Shown: positions 16,651 through 25,223 of the stretch, in pieces
Position numbering within the stretch: position 1 is the stretch's first letter
Layout of the letters: each line of letters starts with the position of its first letter
Assembly (NCBI GenBank): GCA_028699915.1
Contig: JAQVTR010000001.1
Coordinates: forward strand, 28,120-92,119
DNA length: 64,000 nucleotides
Origin: Fidelibacterota bacterium
GTDB taxonomy: Bacteria > Fidelibacterota > Fidelibacteria > Fidelibacterales > Fidelibacteraceae
Reading direction: 5' to 3'
Position numbers and translations under genes: made by a program
Notes under the pieces: model-generated
What the model was told of the DNA's origin: nothing
The model's input: only the letters and a program-made list of their open reading frames with translations
Databases searched by the model: none

Positions 16651-18998
16651 CAGAATTTAAACTCCAGGCCAAAGGTTGGCAATATGGGGAACATGGTGAT
16701 CGGTCGCCGGGTAATGACCGAGGAATTGTTTTCGGGATCGAACTGCGAATCGTAGTTTTCATAAAGGTAAAGGAAGACATTCCGGTGGTTGGTCAGGTTC
16801 AGCACATGAAAATACCAGACCACATCCTGTTTAAAAAGTTTTCCGCGTCGGTTGATGCCGGCATCCCAGCGGAAATAATCCGGATAACGCTCCCCGTTCC
16901 GTTCGCCGTAGATCTCCATGCTGTTGATCCAGCCGTCAATGGGATCGGTATAGTGAAAATTCCCGTAGATCTGCGAATAGGGGTTCCCGGTGCTCCAGAT
17001 CAGCGAAGAGCTAAAGAACCATTGTTTGTTGATGTCGTACTGCGCAACCACATTCAGGTTGTGGGTACGGTCGTACTTGGGCGGATACCAGCCGGCGGCC
17101 TCACTCTCCCGTTTCAGCGTCCGCATAAAGGAATAACCGATCCAGCCGGTCAGATTGCCGGTGGTTTTTTTTGCAAGCACTTCGATGCCGAAGGAATAGC
17201 CTTCCGCCTCCACAAAGGTCAGGAGCTGTCCGCCGCCGATATCTTCGCTCATTGTCAGCAAATGGTCGTATTTTTTATAATAGCCTTCCAGAGTGAACTG
17301 GATATTCTTGTGCCAATACTCAATGCCAGCGTTATAATGCGTTGCTTTGCTCGGTTCCTGATCGGCCAGGGTCGGGAACCAAAGATCGATAAAACGCACC
17401 ATTTCATTTTCGAAATTTGCCGTCTGCAAAAACTGATGCACCGTCCCGCCGGCAAGTGTAAAAGCCAGTTTTTCAGTCGCCAGATATTTACTCTTCAGAC
17501 GGAGGTCCGGATACCAGCGTGATTTCAGCGAATACCGCGTCAGGCGGATACCGGGCTGAAAAATGAATACGGGAGAAGGGCGGAATTTTTCCTGAAGATA
17601 AAAGCCCCATTCGCGGGTGCGGTTCAGACTGTCCAGCAAGGTTAGTTCATTGAGCCCCGCTCCAAGTTCAAAATTGATATGTTTGTGAAATCCCCCGAAC
17701 TCCAGGGTATGCTTCGGATTGACCATCCAGATAAGATCGATCCCTTCGGACCAGTCGGAAATATAATCGTATATCTTCAGTTTCATGCCGTCCTTGACGG
17801 TAATGGAATCCTGCTCGTTGTAATATTCTTCCTTGATCAGAAAATCCACGTCAAATTGGAAGCGGCTTCTGGCCACAAAGAACTTTGCAATAAGGTCGGG
17901 CCGGATCAGCCAGCGATGCTTCAGGCTGGTGGTGTTATTTCCCCATATCCAGTCGAAACCGTAGTAATCGTAGCGGTAGCCCGGCTGATCGGGGGTCCCT
18001 TCCTTGAATTCTTCCTTGAACCAGAGCACGTCGTTTCCGTAAAAACCGCTGAGGGTGGTGCGATGTTTATCGGTAATATCAACGTTGACCTTGGCTTGCA
18101 GGTCGTAGAAATAGTAGGGAAAACTAAAAGGAATATCTTCCTGGGCAATACCGTTGTAGACGCTGCGGGCGGCCTCCCAGATAGCATCAAAATAGGTACG
18201 CCGTCCCGAGATCATAAAGGACCCGCGGGGAATGGGTCCCTCAAAGAGCAATTTGCTCGACAGCAGTGAAATGTTGCCGCTGCCGTGATATTCTTTGGAA
18301 TTTCCTTCCCGGTTCTGGATATCCAGAACGGAACTCATGCGGCCGCCGTATTCGGCGGAAAAACCGCCGGCGATAAACTCGGCTTCTTTGATAGCGTCCG
18401 TATTAAAGGTCGAGAACAGTCCCCCGAAATGGTAGGGATTATAGACGGTAATGCCGTCCAGCAGGATCAGGTTCTGGTCGGGAGATCCGCCGCGCACGTA
18501 CAGGGCGCTGGAAAAGTCGCTGCCCGTACTGACGCTGGGCAGCATCTGAATAGCACGGAACAGGTCTGCTTCCACCAGTACCGGCACCGTGCGCAGCTGA
18601 CTCTGGTCCATGGTAACCGTGCTGATCTTGATCTCCTGGCGGAATTTTTCCCGTTCGGCGGTTACCACCACCTCTTCCAGCCGTATGTCCTCCGGCACCA
18701 GGTTAAAATGTTCTTTGACATATTCAGCGGATCCCACCCGGATGCGGCGTTTTTCCAGCCGGTAGCCGATCATGGAAACGGTCAGGGTGTATTCGCCTTC
18801 GGGGACATTCAGAATGATATAGTAGCCGTCCTGATTAGTGACCGCACCCAAACGCGTATCATCCAGGAATACGTTCACATAGCGGATCGGCTCGCCGTCG
18901 GCTTCATTATTGACAAATCCGGAAACGCTGCCGGGTGCCGCATGCAGAGGAAGGATCAGCAGATAAAACAGTAACGTCAGTATTGCGCTTCTTTTCAC
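16650..18998 (-). CDS. TonB-dependent receptor with carboxypeptidase-like N-terminal domain
   Basis: Outer-membrane transporter of 782 residues. Signal peptide (1-20), a carboxypeptidase-regulatory-like domain (about 22-105: V-S-G-F-V-N-N, T-N-Q-D-G-Y-Y), the conserved L-E-E-V-V-V-T-A-E linker, a plug domain (about 120-235: Y-V-R-G-G-S-P-D-Q-N, L-L-D-G-I-T-V-Y-N) and a barrel to the terminal Phe. The C-terminal ...L-E-F-K-F matches an outer-membrane signature. The substrate is unknown; no siderophore or sugar gene adjoins. It is translationally coupled to the downstream lipoprotein. Confidence 0.9.
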   Translation of the reverse strand: MKRSAILTLLFYLLILPLHAAPGSVSGFVNNEADGEPIRYVNVFLDDTRLGAVTNQDGYYIILNVPEGEYTLTVSMIGYRLEKRRIRVGSAEYVKEHFNLVPEDIRLEEVVVTAEREKFRQEIKISTVTMDQSQLRTVPVLVEADLFRAIQMLPSVSTGSDFSSALYVRGGSPDQNLILLDGITVYNPYHFGGLFSTFNTDAIKEAEFIAGGFSAEYGGRMSSVLDIQNREGNSKEYHGSGNISLLSSKLLFEGPIPRGSFMISGRRTYFDAIWEAARSVYNGIAQEDIPFSFPYYFYDLQAKVNVDITDKHRTTLSGFYGNDVLWFKEEFKEGTPDQPGYRYDYYGFDWIWGNNTTSLKHRWLIRPDLIAKFFVARSRFQFDVDFLIKEEYYNEQDSITVKDGMKLKIYDYISDWSEGIDLIWMVNPKHTLEFGGFHKHINFELGAGLNELTLLDSLNRTREWGFYLQEKFRPSPVFIFQPGIRLTRYSLKSRWYPDLRLKSKYLATEKLAFTLAGGTVHQFLQTANFENEMVRFIDLWFPTLADQEPSKATHYNAGIEYWHKNIQFTLEGYYKKYDHLLTMSEDIGGGQLLTFVEAEGYSFGIEVLAKKTTGNLTGWIGYSFMRTLKRESEAAGWYPPKYDRTHNLNVVAQYDINKQWFFSSSLIWSTGNPYSQIYGNFHYTDPIDGWINSMEIYGERNGERYPDYFRWDAGINRRGKLFKQDVVWYFHVLNLTNHRNVFLYLYENYDSQFDPENNSSVITRRPITMFPILPTFGLEFKF

Positions 18999-19092
18999 AA
19001 AAGGCCCCGTGATTCTTGGAAAGTAATATAATGAAAACGTTGTAAAAAGGAAGCTTTTTAATTATTTTAAACCGCGAAAACGAAGGGCAAAC

Positions 19093-20295
19093 ATGAAACG
19101 ATCTTTTTTGATCCTGCTGATCTTTCTGGTCCTGATGAGTTCCGGCACCTGCACGCGACCTCCGCTGGAAGAGGATGCAAATGTGCAGGTTCTCGGAATT
19201 TATCCGGCCGGTGCCGGGGAATTCATTATTCCGGCCATCAAATCGGTGTATGATGCCCGGGAGTACCTTTATTACGATAGCCTGCTGTTCATCCGTACGG
19301 ACAGCGCTGCCGGGATCCTCCACACGGCGGGGATCGCCCTTCAGTACCGCCCGAACATTCAGGACATTTATTTGCTTCCGAACGGAAATTTTCTTTTTTG
19401 CGGGAATCTGGGTGACGATTACTATTCCACATATACATTCCGTGAAATTTCTCCCGAAGCAATAATTGTCGGGGATCAGCCGTTCCCGGACAGGATCTCC
19501 AGTATTTGCCCGGCAAAGGACGGAAATATGTTTTATTTCGGATTTGAGCTCCGCGACACCCTTCCAAACGCTTTTCTCTATATGAAAAAGGATCCCGCCG
19601 GTGACACGCTTTGGCTAAGGTCCGTTGACGTCGGCGCGCGCAGCCATAACATTGAGGGGGGGTTCCCAACCGACGATAACGGCTGTATTGCGACGGGAAA
19701 TATTTGGACGCAGGATTTGAGCAACCAGCTCTTCGCCGTTCGTATCGGTCCGGACGGCGATACGCTTTGGACCGCCCGCTACGGCGGTGACCGTGTTGAC
19801 TATTTGCACGAGGCCCTGGAGTTGTCCGACGGCTCGCACCTTTTGCTCGGATTGCTTGCACTCCACGATTCCAGCAACAGCGACTGGTCCCTGAGTTACG
19901 GCGAGCAGGTTTATCTGGTCCGTCTGACGGCTGCCGGAGATAAGATCTGGACACTCCCTGTCGGCAACACCTTGCGTGAATCCCCCGCCGCCCTGATCGA
20001 ACATTCCGGCGGGAATTACATTCTTGCCGGAAACCGGAATGAAAGCTATGTCTATCTTTTTGACAAACCGCTCGCCTGGGTCGCCGCCATATCCCCGGAA
20101 AAAGAGCTGCTCTGGATGAGGGAATTCGAGTCGCGCGTTGCGAGCGGGGTCCGCGAACTGCCTTCCGGCGAGATCCTGCTGGTTTCCTCCGACATCACCG
20201 GCAGCAGATACTACAGTGAATACCTGTCAAATTTTTATATCACTAAAATCGATGTTTCAGGAACTGTTGTCTGGGACCGGGCATTGATACCTTAA
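19093..20295 (+). CDS. Exported propeller-like repeat protein
   Basis: A 400-residue protein with a hydrophobic signal sequence (about 1-22). The following Cys has Thr at -1, which is not a good lipobox, so lipidation is doubtful. The rest has recurring D-G/G-G-x-x-[IL]-x-x-G units (for example D-D-N-G-C-I-A-T-G-N, D-G-S-H-L-L-L-G, G-G-N-Y-I-L-A-G-N), consistent with a beta-propeller as found in secreted FCB proteins. No enzyme motif was recognised. It lies 19 bases before rseP and is divergent from the TonB receptor. Confidence 0.65.
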   Translation: MKRSFLILLIFLVLMSSGTCTRPPLEEDANVQVLGIYPAGAGEFIIPAIKSVYDAREYLYYDSLLFIRTDSAAGILHTAGIALQYRPNIQDIYLLPNGNFLFCGNLGDDYYSTYTFREISPEAIIVGDQPFPDRISSICPAKDGNMFYFGFELRDTLPNAFLYMKKDPAGDTLWLRSVDVGARSHNIEGGFPTDDNGCIATGNIWTQDLSNQLFAVRIGPDGDTLWTARYGGDRVDYLHEALELSDGSHLLLGLLALHDSSNSDWSLSYGEQVYLVRLTAAGDKIWTLPVGNTLRESPAALIEHSGGNYILAGNRNESYVYLFDKPLAWVAAISPEKELLWMREFESRVASGVRELPSGEILLVSSDITGSRYYSEYLSNFYITKIDVSGTVVWDRALIP

Positions 20296-20314
20296 TTGTA
20301 AAACCGGAGTCGGA

Positions 20315-21385
20315 ATGATATATCTGATCGCTACCATCCTTCTTTTAAGCATCCTGGTCTTTGTTCATGAACTGGGGCATTTTTTAGCTGCCAAAGCGGT
20401 CGGAATCCGTGTGGAGACCTTTTCCATCGGTTTCCCGCCGACGATCTTTAAACGGCGGCGCGGCGATACGGAATACGCGATCGGCGCCATTCCCTTCGGC
20501 GGCTATGTGCGGCTATCCGGAATGATCGATGAAAGCATGGACGCCGCCTATGAAGGGACCGATCCCCAGCCCTGGGAGTACCGTTCAAAACCCATGTTCC
20601 AAAAGATCTTCGTTACCATAGCCGGCATCTTGATGAACCTGCTGCTGGCAGTTCTGATATTCTCCGTCATGAGCGGCATTCAGGGAATCGCCGTCAGCAG
20701 TACGGAATCCGTGCTCGAGACCATCTATGAAAACATGCCCGCAGCGGAAGCCGGGCTGCAGCCCGGAGACCGTATTGTACGCATTGACGAAACTCCGGTC
20801 GAAAACTGGGACGCAATGGCAAACTATGTGCGCAGCGCCGGTGACCGCGAGATCCGCATCGCTTACGTGCGCGACGGGATTGAAGCAGAGCTGCTGCTGA
20901 CCCCGCTGCTGCAAAAAACCATTATCGACGGCAAACTTCAGGAAGTCGGCGTACTTGGTGTTTCTCCGGAAGTCCGCATTGAAAAAGCCGGGTTCTTCCG
21001 GGCCATTGGACAAGGTTTCAAAACCACCGGCTACTGGCTGAACATGACCTTTGTCTCGCTGAAACTGCTGGTTACCGGACAGGAAAGCTTTAAAAATGTC
21101 GGCGGCGTGATCTTTATCGGGCAACTTGCCGGCGAATCCGCAAAGGCAGGGGTGCTTCCCTTTATCGGACTGATCGGTATTCTAAGCGTCAATCTGGCGC
21201 TGCTGAACATTCTTCCCATTCCGGGACTGGACGGCGGTCACATCATCATTGCCGTCGCCGAAGGCATTATGCGCCGGGAAATGAAGATCAAGACCAAGAT
21301 GATCATTCAGCAAGTGGGCATGTTCCTGCTTTTCGGGCTTATCATTCTGGCGGTGGTGAACGATATTCTGCGCCTGTTCCGCTAA
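20315..21385 (+). CDS. rseP: Site-2 protease RseP
   Basis: Intramembrane zinc protease with PDZ domain that cleaves anti-sigma or other membrane regulators after a first cut. It is 356 residues: first helix with HELGH (His18, Glu19, His22), a PDZ domain (about 125-205: A-E-A-G-L-Q-P-G-D-R-I), and a late L-P-I-P-G-L-D-G-G-H motif giving the third zinc ligand. The ATG follows CCGGAG. No anti-sigma factor or sigma-E gene is in the window, so the target is unknown. It is the larger of two M50 proteases here. Confidence 0.93.
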   Translation: MIYLIATILLLSILVFVHELGHFLAAKAVGIRVETFSIGFPPTIFKRRRGDTEYAIGAIPFGGYVRLSGMIDESMDAAYEGTDPQPWEYRSKPMFQKIFVTIAGILMNLLLAVLIFSVMSGIQGIAVSSTESVLETIYENMPAAEAGLQPGDRIVRIDETPVENWDAMANYVRSAGDREIRIAYVRDGIEAELLLTPLLQKTIIDGKLQEVGVLGVSPEVRIEKAGFFRAIGQGFKTTGYWLNMTFVSLKLLVTGQESFKNVGGVIFIGQLAGESAKAGVLPFIGLIGILSVNLALLNILPIPGLDGGHIIIAVAEGIMRREMKIKTKMIIQQVGMFLLFGLIILAVVNDILRLFR

Positions 21386-21711
21386 AATTCCCGAAGGTCC
21401 GGAATTCTCCGCTTTCCCGTTTTTTATATAAAAATTTCGCATCTCCGCTTTTTTCTTTCCGCAGCGGATTTGAAAATATTCGGGTCTTTGTAACTTTTCG
21501 CTTCGTATCTGCAACAATCCCGCTTTTATTCTGATACTTGTTCGATGGTATATTTACTTTTTTGATGCTTGTAAAAAGGGGGTTCCGTCCCGGGAACTGC
21601 ACTTATTTGCTTTTTTGTACTCCCGCTTTTTTGTACATTCCTCTTGTTGGAAATAGTCAGATCAATGAACCTTTTTAAAACTCTATGACCCTTTGTTTCT
21701 AAGGAGAATTT
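21386..21711. other. Intergenic region upstream of the 2-oxoacid oxidoreductase operon
   Basis: The 326 bases between rseP and the ferredoxin gene hold no gene. They are AT-rich with T-runs and contain a 12-base direct repeat (21609-21636). A TAAGGAG ribosome-binding site precedes 21712. No convincing sigma-70 promoter pair was found by eye. Confidence 0.6.
21609..21636 (+). repeat. Direct repeat GCTTTTTTGTAC, two copies
   Basis: Identical 12-mers at 21609-21620 and 21625-21636, start to start 16 bases, lie about 80 bases before the ferredoxin gene. The spacing of about one and a half helical turns could suit a transcription factor, but no regulator is known. It may also be chance in a T-rich stretch. 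Confidence 0.5.
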
Positions 21712-22047
21712 ATGGCGAGCAGAAATCATATCTTCGTACTTGCGGACGAATGCAAGGGCTGCGGGCTTTGCATTGACGCATGTCCGTTGAATGTGCTTGA
21801 ATTTGCCGACGGACTGAACAGCATGGGCTATCGTCCGGCACATTATAAAGGGGACGGTTGCAGCGCTTGCGGCACTTGTTTTTATACCTGTCCCGAACCC
21901 GGAGCCATTACTGTGATCCGGAATGTAGAAAGCCTGGAGAAAGGCAACTGTAAGCATTGTGGAAAAACGGTTTTTCTGATCCCCGACTCCCGTGATCCCT
22001 CACGGAAACGCTGCATTGACTGCCATCAGCTGCTGAATGAAAAATAA
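21712..22047 (+). CDS. 4Fe-4S ferredoxin subunit of 2-oxoacid:ferredoxin oxidoreductase
   Basis: Delta-type subunit carrying electrons to ferredoxin, 111 residues. Two 4Fe-4S motifs: [12 protein letters not shown] (residues 14-25) and [12 protein letters not shown] (about 54-65). Unusually, a third Cys cluster follows, C-K-H-C-x20-C-I-D-C (about 83-109), which looks like a zinc-ribbon knuckle rather than another cluster site. It opens an operon with the alpha subunit and the fused beta-gamma subunit, with gaps of 13 and 8 bases. Confidence 0.9.
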   Translation: MASRNHIFVLADECKGCGLCIDACPLNVLEFADGLNSMGYRPAHYKGDGCSACGTCFYTCPEPGAITVIRNVESLEKGNCKHCGKTVFLIPDSRDPSRKRCIDCHQLLNEK

Positions 22048-22060
22048 CCGGGAGGATTGA

Positions 22061-23107
22061 ATGTCAAAAGTACTTATAAAAGGCAACGAAGCGGTCGTGC
22101 GCGGCGCCCTGCTGGCCGGCTGCAAGAATTTTTTCGGTTATCCGATCACACCCGCCAGTGAGATCGCGGAAGCCGCAGCTTACTATTTTCCCCTGCTGGG
22201 CGGTACCTTTCTGCAGGCGGAAAGCGAGATCGGTGCGATCAATATGGTCTACGGGGCCGCCAGTTCGCCCTTCCGCTGCATGACCGCCAGCTCCAGTCCC
22301 GGCATCAGCCTGAAGATGGAAGGCATTTCTTATATTGCCGGGGCGGAACTGCCCTGTGTGATCATCGACATCATGCGCGGCGGTCCCGGACTGGGGAACA
22401 TCGCGCCGGAACAGGCGGACTACAACCAGATCGTCAAGGGAGGCGGCCACGGGAATTACCGTCTGATCACGCTGGCCCCGAACAGCGCGCAGGAAATGTG
22501 CGACCTGACCATGCTGGCCTTTGAACTGTCCGATAAATATCGGAATCCTGCGGTCGTCCTGGCGGACGGGATCATCGGGCAAATGATGGAGCCCGTGGAA
22601 TTTCCCGAACCCGTTCAGGTCATCCCCGAGCGGCCTTGGGCGCTGAAAGGCAGCGCCGACTCGCACAACCTTGTCTGTTCCATCGAACTGGAGCCGGACC
22701 GCCTTGAGGAGCACAACCGGAAACTGCAGGAAAAATATGCCGGCATCAGCCGGCAGGAGATCCGCTGCGAAACGATCCACTGCGAAGATGCGGAACATAT
22801 CTTTATCGGTTACGGTGTCGTCAGCCGTATTCTGCATTCCGTGGTCGAAAGTCTGAGGGCCGAAGGCATCAAAGCCGGCCTGCTGCGCCCGATAACGCTC
22901 TTTCCCTTCCCTGCGCCGCAAATTGAACATTTTGCCGCAAGCAAAAAGCTCCGGTCCTTTTTTGTCTGTGAACTCAGCGCCGGACAGATGGTAGATGACG
23001 TGCGGCTGGCGGTCAACGGCAGAAAACCGGTGCATCTGCATACCCGCATGGGCGGAAACGTGCCGTCCGTCAAAGAGATCGTCGAAACCTTTAAAGCAAG
23101 TCTGTAG
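22061..23107 (+). CDS. vorB: 2-oxoacid:ferredoxin oxidoreductase alpha subunit (VorB-like)
   Basis: Alpha (pyrimidine-binding) subunit of a CoA-acylating 2-oxoacid oxidoreductase, 348 residues. Hallmarks are K-G-N-E-A-V near the start, [29 protein letters not shown] and the [10 protein letters not shown] stretch. The pattern fits the VorB family acting on branched-chain 2-oxoacids from valine, leucine and isoleucine, but 2-oxoglutarate cannot be ruled out. It lies between the ferredoxin and fused beta-gamma genes. Confidence 0.9.
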   Translation: MSKVLIKGNEAVVRGALLAGCKNFFGYPITPASEIAEAAAYYFPLLGGTFLQAESEIGAINMVYGAASSPFRCMTASSSPGISLKMEGISYIAGAELPCVIIDIMRGGPGLGNIAPEQADYNQIVKGGGHGNYRLITLAPNSAQEMCDLTMLAFELSDKYRNPAVVLADGIIGQMMEPVEFPEPVQVIPERPWALKGSADSHNLVCSIELEPDRLEEHNRKLQEKYAGISRQEIRCETIHCEDAEHIFIGYGVVSRILHSVVESLRAEGIKAGLLRPITLFPFPAPQIEHFAASKKLRSFFVCELSAGQMVDDVRLAVNGRKPVHLHTRMGGNVPSVKEIVETFKASL

Positions 23108-23115
23108 AGGACGCC

Positions 23116-24540
23116 ATGAAATCAAATATCCTGCAAAAATCCGACAGCTTTTACGATATTTTCACCCGCAAGGGCGGAACACAGCTGCAAAGCACACACT
23201 ACTGCCCCGGTTGCGGTCACGGTATTTTACACAAACTGATCGCGGAAGCGATCAGCGATTTCGGCATTCAGGACAGAACCGTCCTGATCTCGCCCGTGGG
23301 ATGCTCCGTCTTCGCCTATTACTACTTTGACGTGGGGAATATCCAGTCCGCTCACGGCCGCGCCCCGGCTGTTGCCACCGGCTACAAACGATCGAATCCG
23401 GACTCGATCATGATCTCCTATCAGGGGGACGGCGACCTTGCCGCCATCGGAGCGAACGAGATCCTGCAGGCCGCCAACCGCGGTGAGCAAATGACGGTCT
23501 TTTTTGTCAATAATGCCATTTACGGAATGACCGGCGGCCAGATGGCTCCCACCACCCTGATCGGACAAAAAAGCACCACAACGCCGCGCGGCCGCTCCGC
23601 ACAGAATGAGGGATTCCCTCTCCGCATGTCCGAGATCATCGCCACGCTGGAAGCCCCGGTTTATGTGGAACGCGTCATGCTTACCGATACAAAAAATATT
23701 GCCCGTACCCGCAAGGCGGTGCGCAAAGCCCTGAGCATCCAGATCGAAAAAAAAGGATTTTCCTTTGTGGAAGTCCTTTCTCCCTGCCCGACCGGATGGA
23801 AAATGACTCCGGTAAATTCCAAGAAATGGATCACGGACGTACTCTCCCGTTATTTTGAACCCGGCCTAAAGAAGGACGTTTCCGAGGACCGGCAACCCGT
23901 TATTCAAATGCGGCCTCAGCCACATTTCGACCAGTATCATGAACTGCTGGATATTAAAAGCCTGAGCGACGAACTTAAGGATATTGCCTTGCCGGAGATC
24001 CGGCAGGTCAACGACGAGATCAAGATCGCAGGCTTCGGCGGACAAGGCGTCCTGAGTCTGGGTTATGCGCTGGCCAACATTGCCATGGGACACGCTTATC
24101 AGGTCAGCTGGCTGCCCAGCTATGGTCCGGAGATGCGGGGCGGAACCGCCAACTGCAGCGTCAAGATCTCCGACCTGCGCGTAGCATCTCCCATAATTGA
24201 CAATCCGCACACCCTGGTGGCAATGAACAAGCCCTCGCTGAAACGCTTTGAAAACGATGTGCAGCCGGGGGGACTGATTCTGTACGACAGCGGACTGATC
24301 GACACGGCTCCGGAACGTAAAGATGTGCAAGTAATGGGTATTAACGCAACCGAAGAGGCGGATGCGCTGGGATCGACAAAGGCGGCCAATATGATCATGC
24401 TGGGCGCTTACGTCAAACTTCGCGGCTACCTCTCGAAAGATTACATTCTGAAAGCCCTGCCGCTGATCATTAAGAACAAAGCTTTTACCGAACTGAATGA
24501 AAAAGCTTTCAAACGCGGAATGGAACTGGCAAAGATTTAA
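23116..24540 (+). CDS. 2-oxoacid:ferredoxin oxidoreductase, fused beta (TPP) and gamma subunits
   Basis: A 474-residue fusion. Residues about 1-255 form the TPP-binding beta subunit: C-P-G-C-G-H-G, S-P-V-G-C-S-V-F, G-D-G-D-L-A-A-I-G and N-N-A-I-Y-G-M-T-G-G-Q. Residues about 290-474 form the gamma domain: I-A-G-F-G-G-Q-G-V-L-S-L-G, G-P-E-M-R-G-G-T-A-N-C and N-K-P-S-L-K-R-F. The two halves are normally separate genes. It ends the operon, and its stop codon lies within a heptamer-repeat tract. Confidence 0.92.
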   Translation: MKSNILQKSDSFYDIFTRKGGTQLQSTHYCPGCGHGILHKLIAEAISDFGIQDRTVLISPVGCSVFAYYYFDVGNIQSAHGRAPAVATGYKRSNPDSIMISYQGDGDLAAIGANEILQAANRGEQMTVFFVNNAIYGMTGGQMAPTTLIGQKSTTTPRGRSAQNEGFPLRMSEIIATLEAPVYVERVMLTDTKNIARTRKAVRKALSIQIEKKGFSFVEVLSPCPTGWKMTPVNSKKWITDVLSRYFEPGLKKDVSEDRQPVIQMRPQPHFDQYHELLDIKSLSDELKDIALPEIRQVNDEIKIAGFGGQGVLSLGYALANIAMGHAYQVSWLPSYGPEMRGGTANCSVKISDLRVASPIIDNPHTLVAMNKPSLKRFENDVQPGGLILYDSGLIDTAPERKDVQVMGINATEEADALGSTKAANMIMLGAYVKLRGYLSKDYILKALPLIIKNKAFTELNEKAFKRGMELAKI

Positions 24541-24575
24541 GATTTAAGATTCAAAATTAATATTTAAGATTTTGC
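24531..24575 (+). repeat. Degenerate heptanucleotide repeat (AAGATTT-like)
   Basis: Roughly five or six units related to AAGATTT cover the end of the beta-gamma gene and the gap to the convergent HAD gene. The period of seven matches two other intergenic tracts in the window. Confidence 0.6.
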
Positions 24576-25210
24576 GATGTGGAGAAAACCGGATTGATGG
24601 TATCCGCCTGTTCCGACAGATCCCGCAGGATCTTCAGGAAAGTTTCTTCGTCCTTCACCTGCAGGGAAGGCCAGCCGGCCCGTATTCCCGCTTCGATGTT
24701 TTCAAAACGATCATCAAAGTATAGCAACGTTTCCGCTTTAAGCCCGAAAAGATCTTCGATCTTTTCGTAGGCCTCAGGATTCGGCTTTAAAAAGCCCTGT
24801 TCATGCGAGGTGTAAACCCCGTCAAACAGATCGGGAAAACGAATGCGGCGCGATATTGCGTTAAAATCCAGACTGTTGGTGTTCGAGAAAAGATACAACC
24901 GGAATTTTTTGCGCAATGCCGGCAGCAGCGCCAGGGTCCGGGGTCGCAGAGGAAAGGTCCGGTAAATATTCGCACGGTAGCGCGGAATATCCTCTTCTTT
25001 CAGCGGAACATAGTGTGCCATCTCCCGGAAGCAGGCCGCTTCATCCCGGCGGCCGGTCTCAAACTCCCGGAAAAACTCCGTTGCATAAAAGCGCATGAAT
25101 TTCGCAGGATCCCAACCCATGTATGCCGTAAAACGCGAGTATTCAACATCGACAAGCACATTGCCCAGGTCAAAGACCAGATCCTGAATATGTCCTTTAG
25201 GGATATTCAT
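24557..25210 (-). CDS. HAD family (subfamily IA) hydrolase
   Basis: Probable phosphatase of the haloacid-dehalogenase superfamily, 217 residues. Motif I is D-L-V-F-D-L-G-N-V-L-V-D near the N-terminus, motif II L-F-S-N-T-N around residue 110, and motif IV L-Y-F-D-D-R around residue 170. The alpha-helical cap lies between motifs I and II. The sequence resembles small-molecule phosphatases and the phosphatase domain of epoxide hydrolases; the substrate cannot be told. It is the last gene of a minus-strand series beginning at dtd. Confidence 0.85.
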   Translation of the reverse strand: MNIPKGHIQDLVFDLGNVLVDVEYSRFTAYMGWDPAKFMRFYATEFFREFETGRRDEAACFREMAHYVPLKEEDIPRYRANIYRTFPLRPRTLALLPALRKKFRLYLFSNTNSLDFNAISRRIRFPDLFDGVYTSHEQGFLKPNPEAYEKIEDLFGLKAETLLYFDDRFENIEAGIRAGWPSLQVKDEETFLKILRDLSEQADTINPVFSTSQNLKY

Positions 25211-25223
25211 TTGGCAGCCGTTT

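Noticed and set aside
22064..23125. Open reading frame of 353 codons antisense to vorB
   Set aside because: The sense gene is strongly conserved; the antisense frame has no support.
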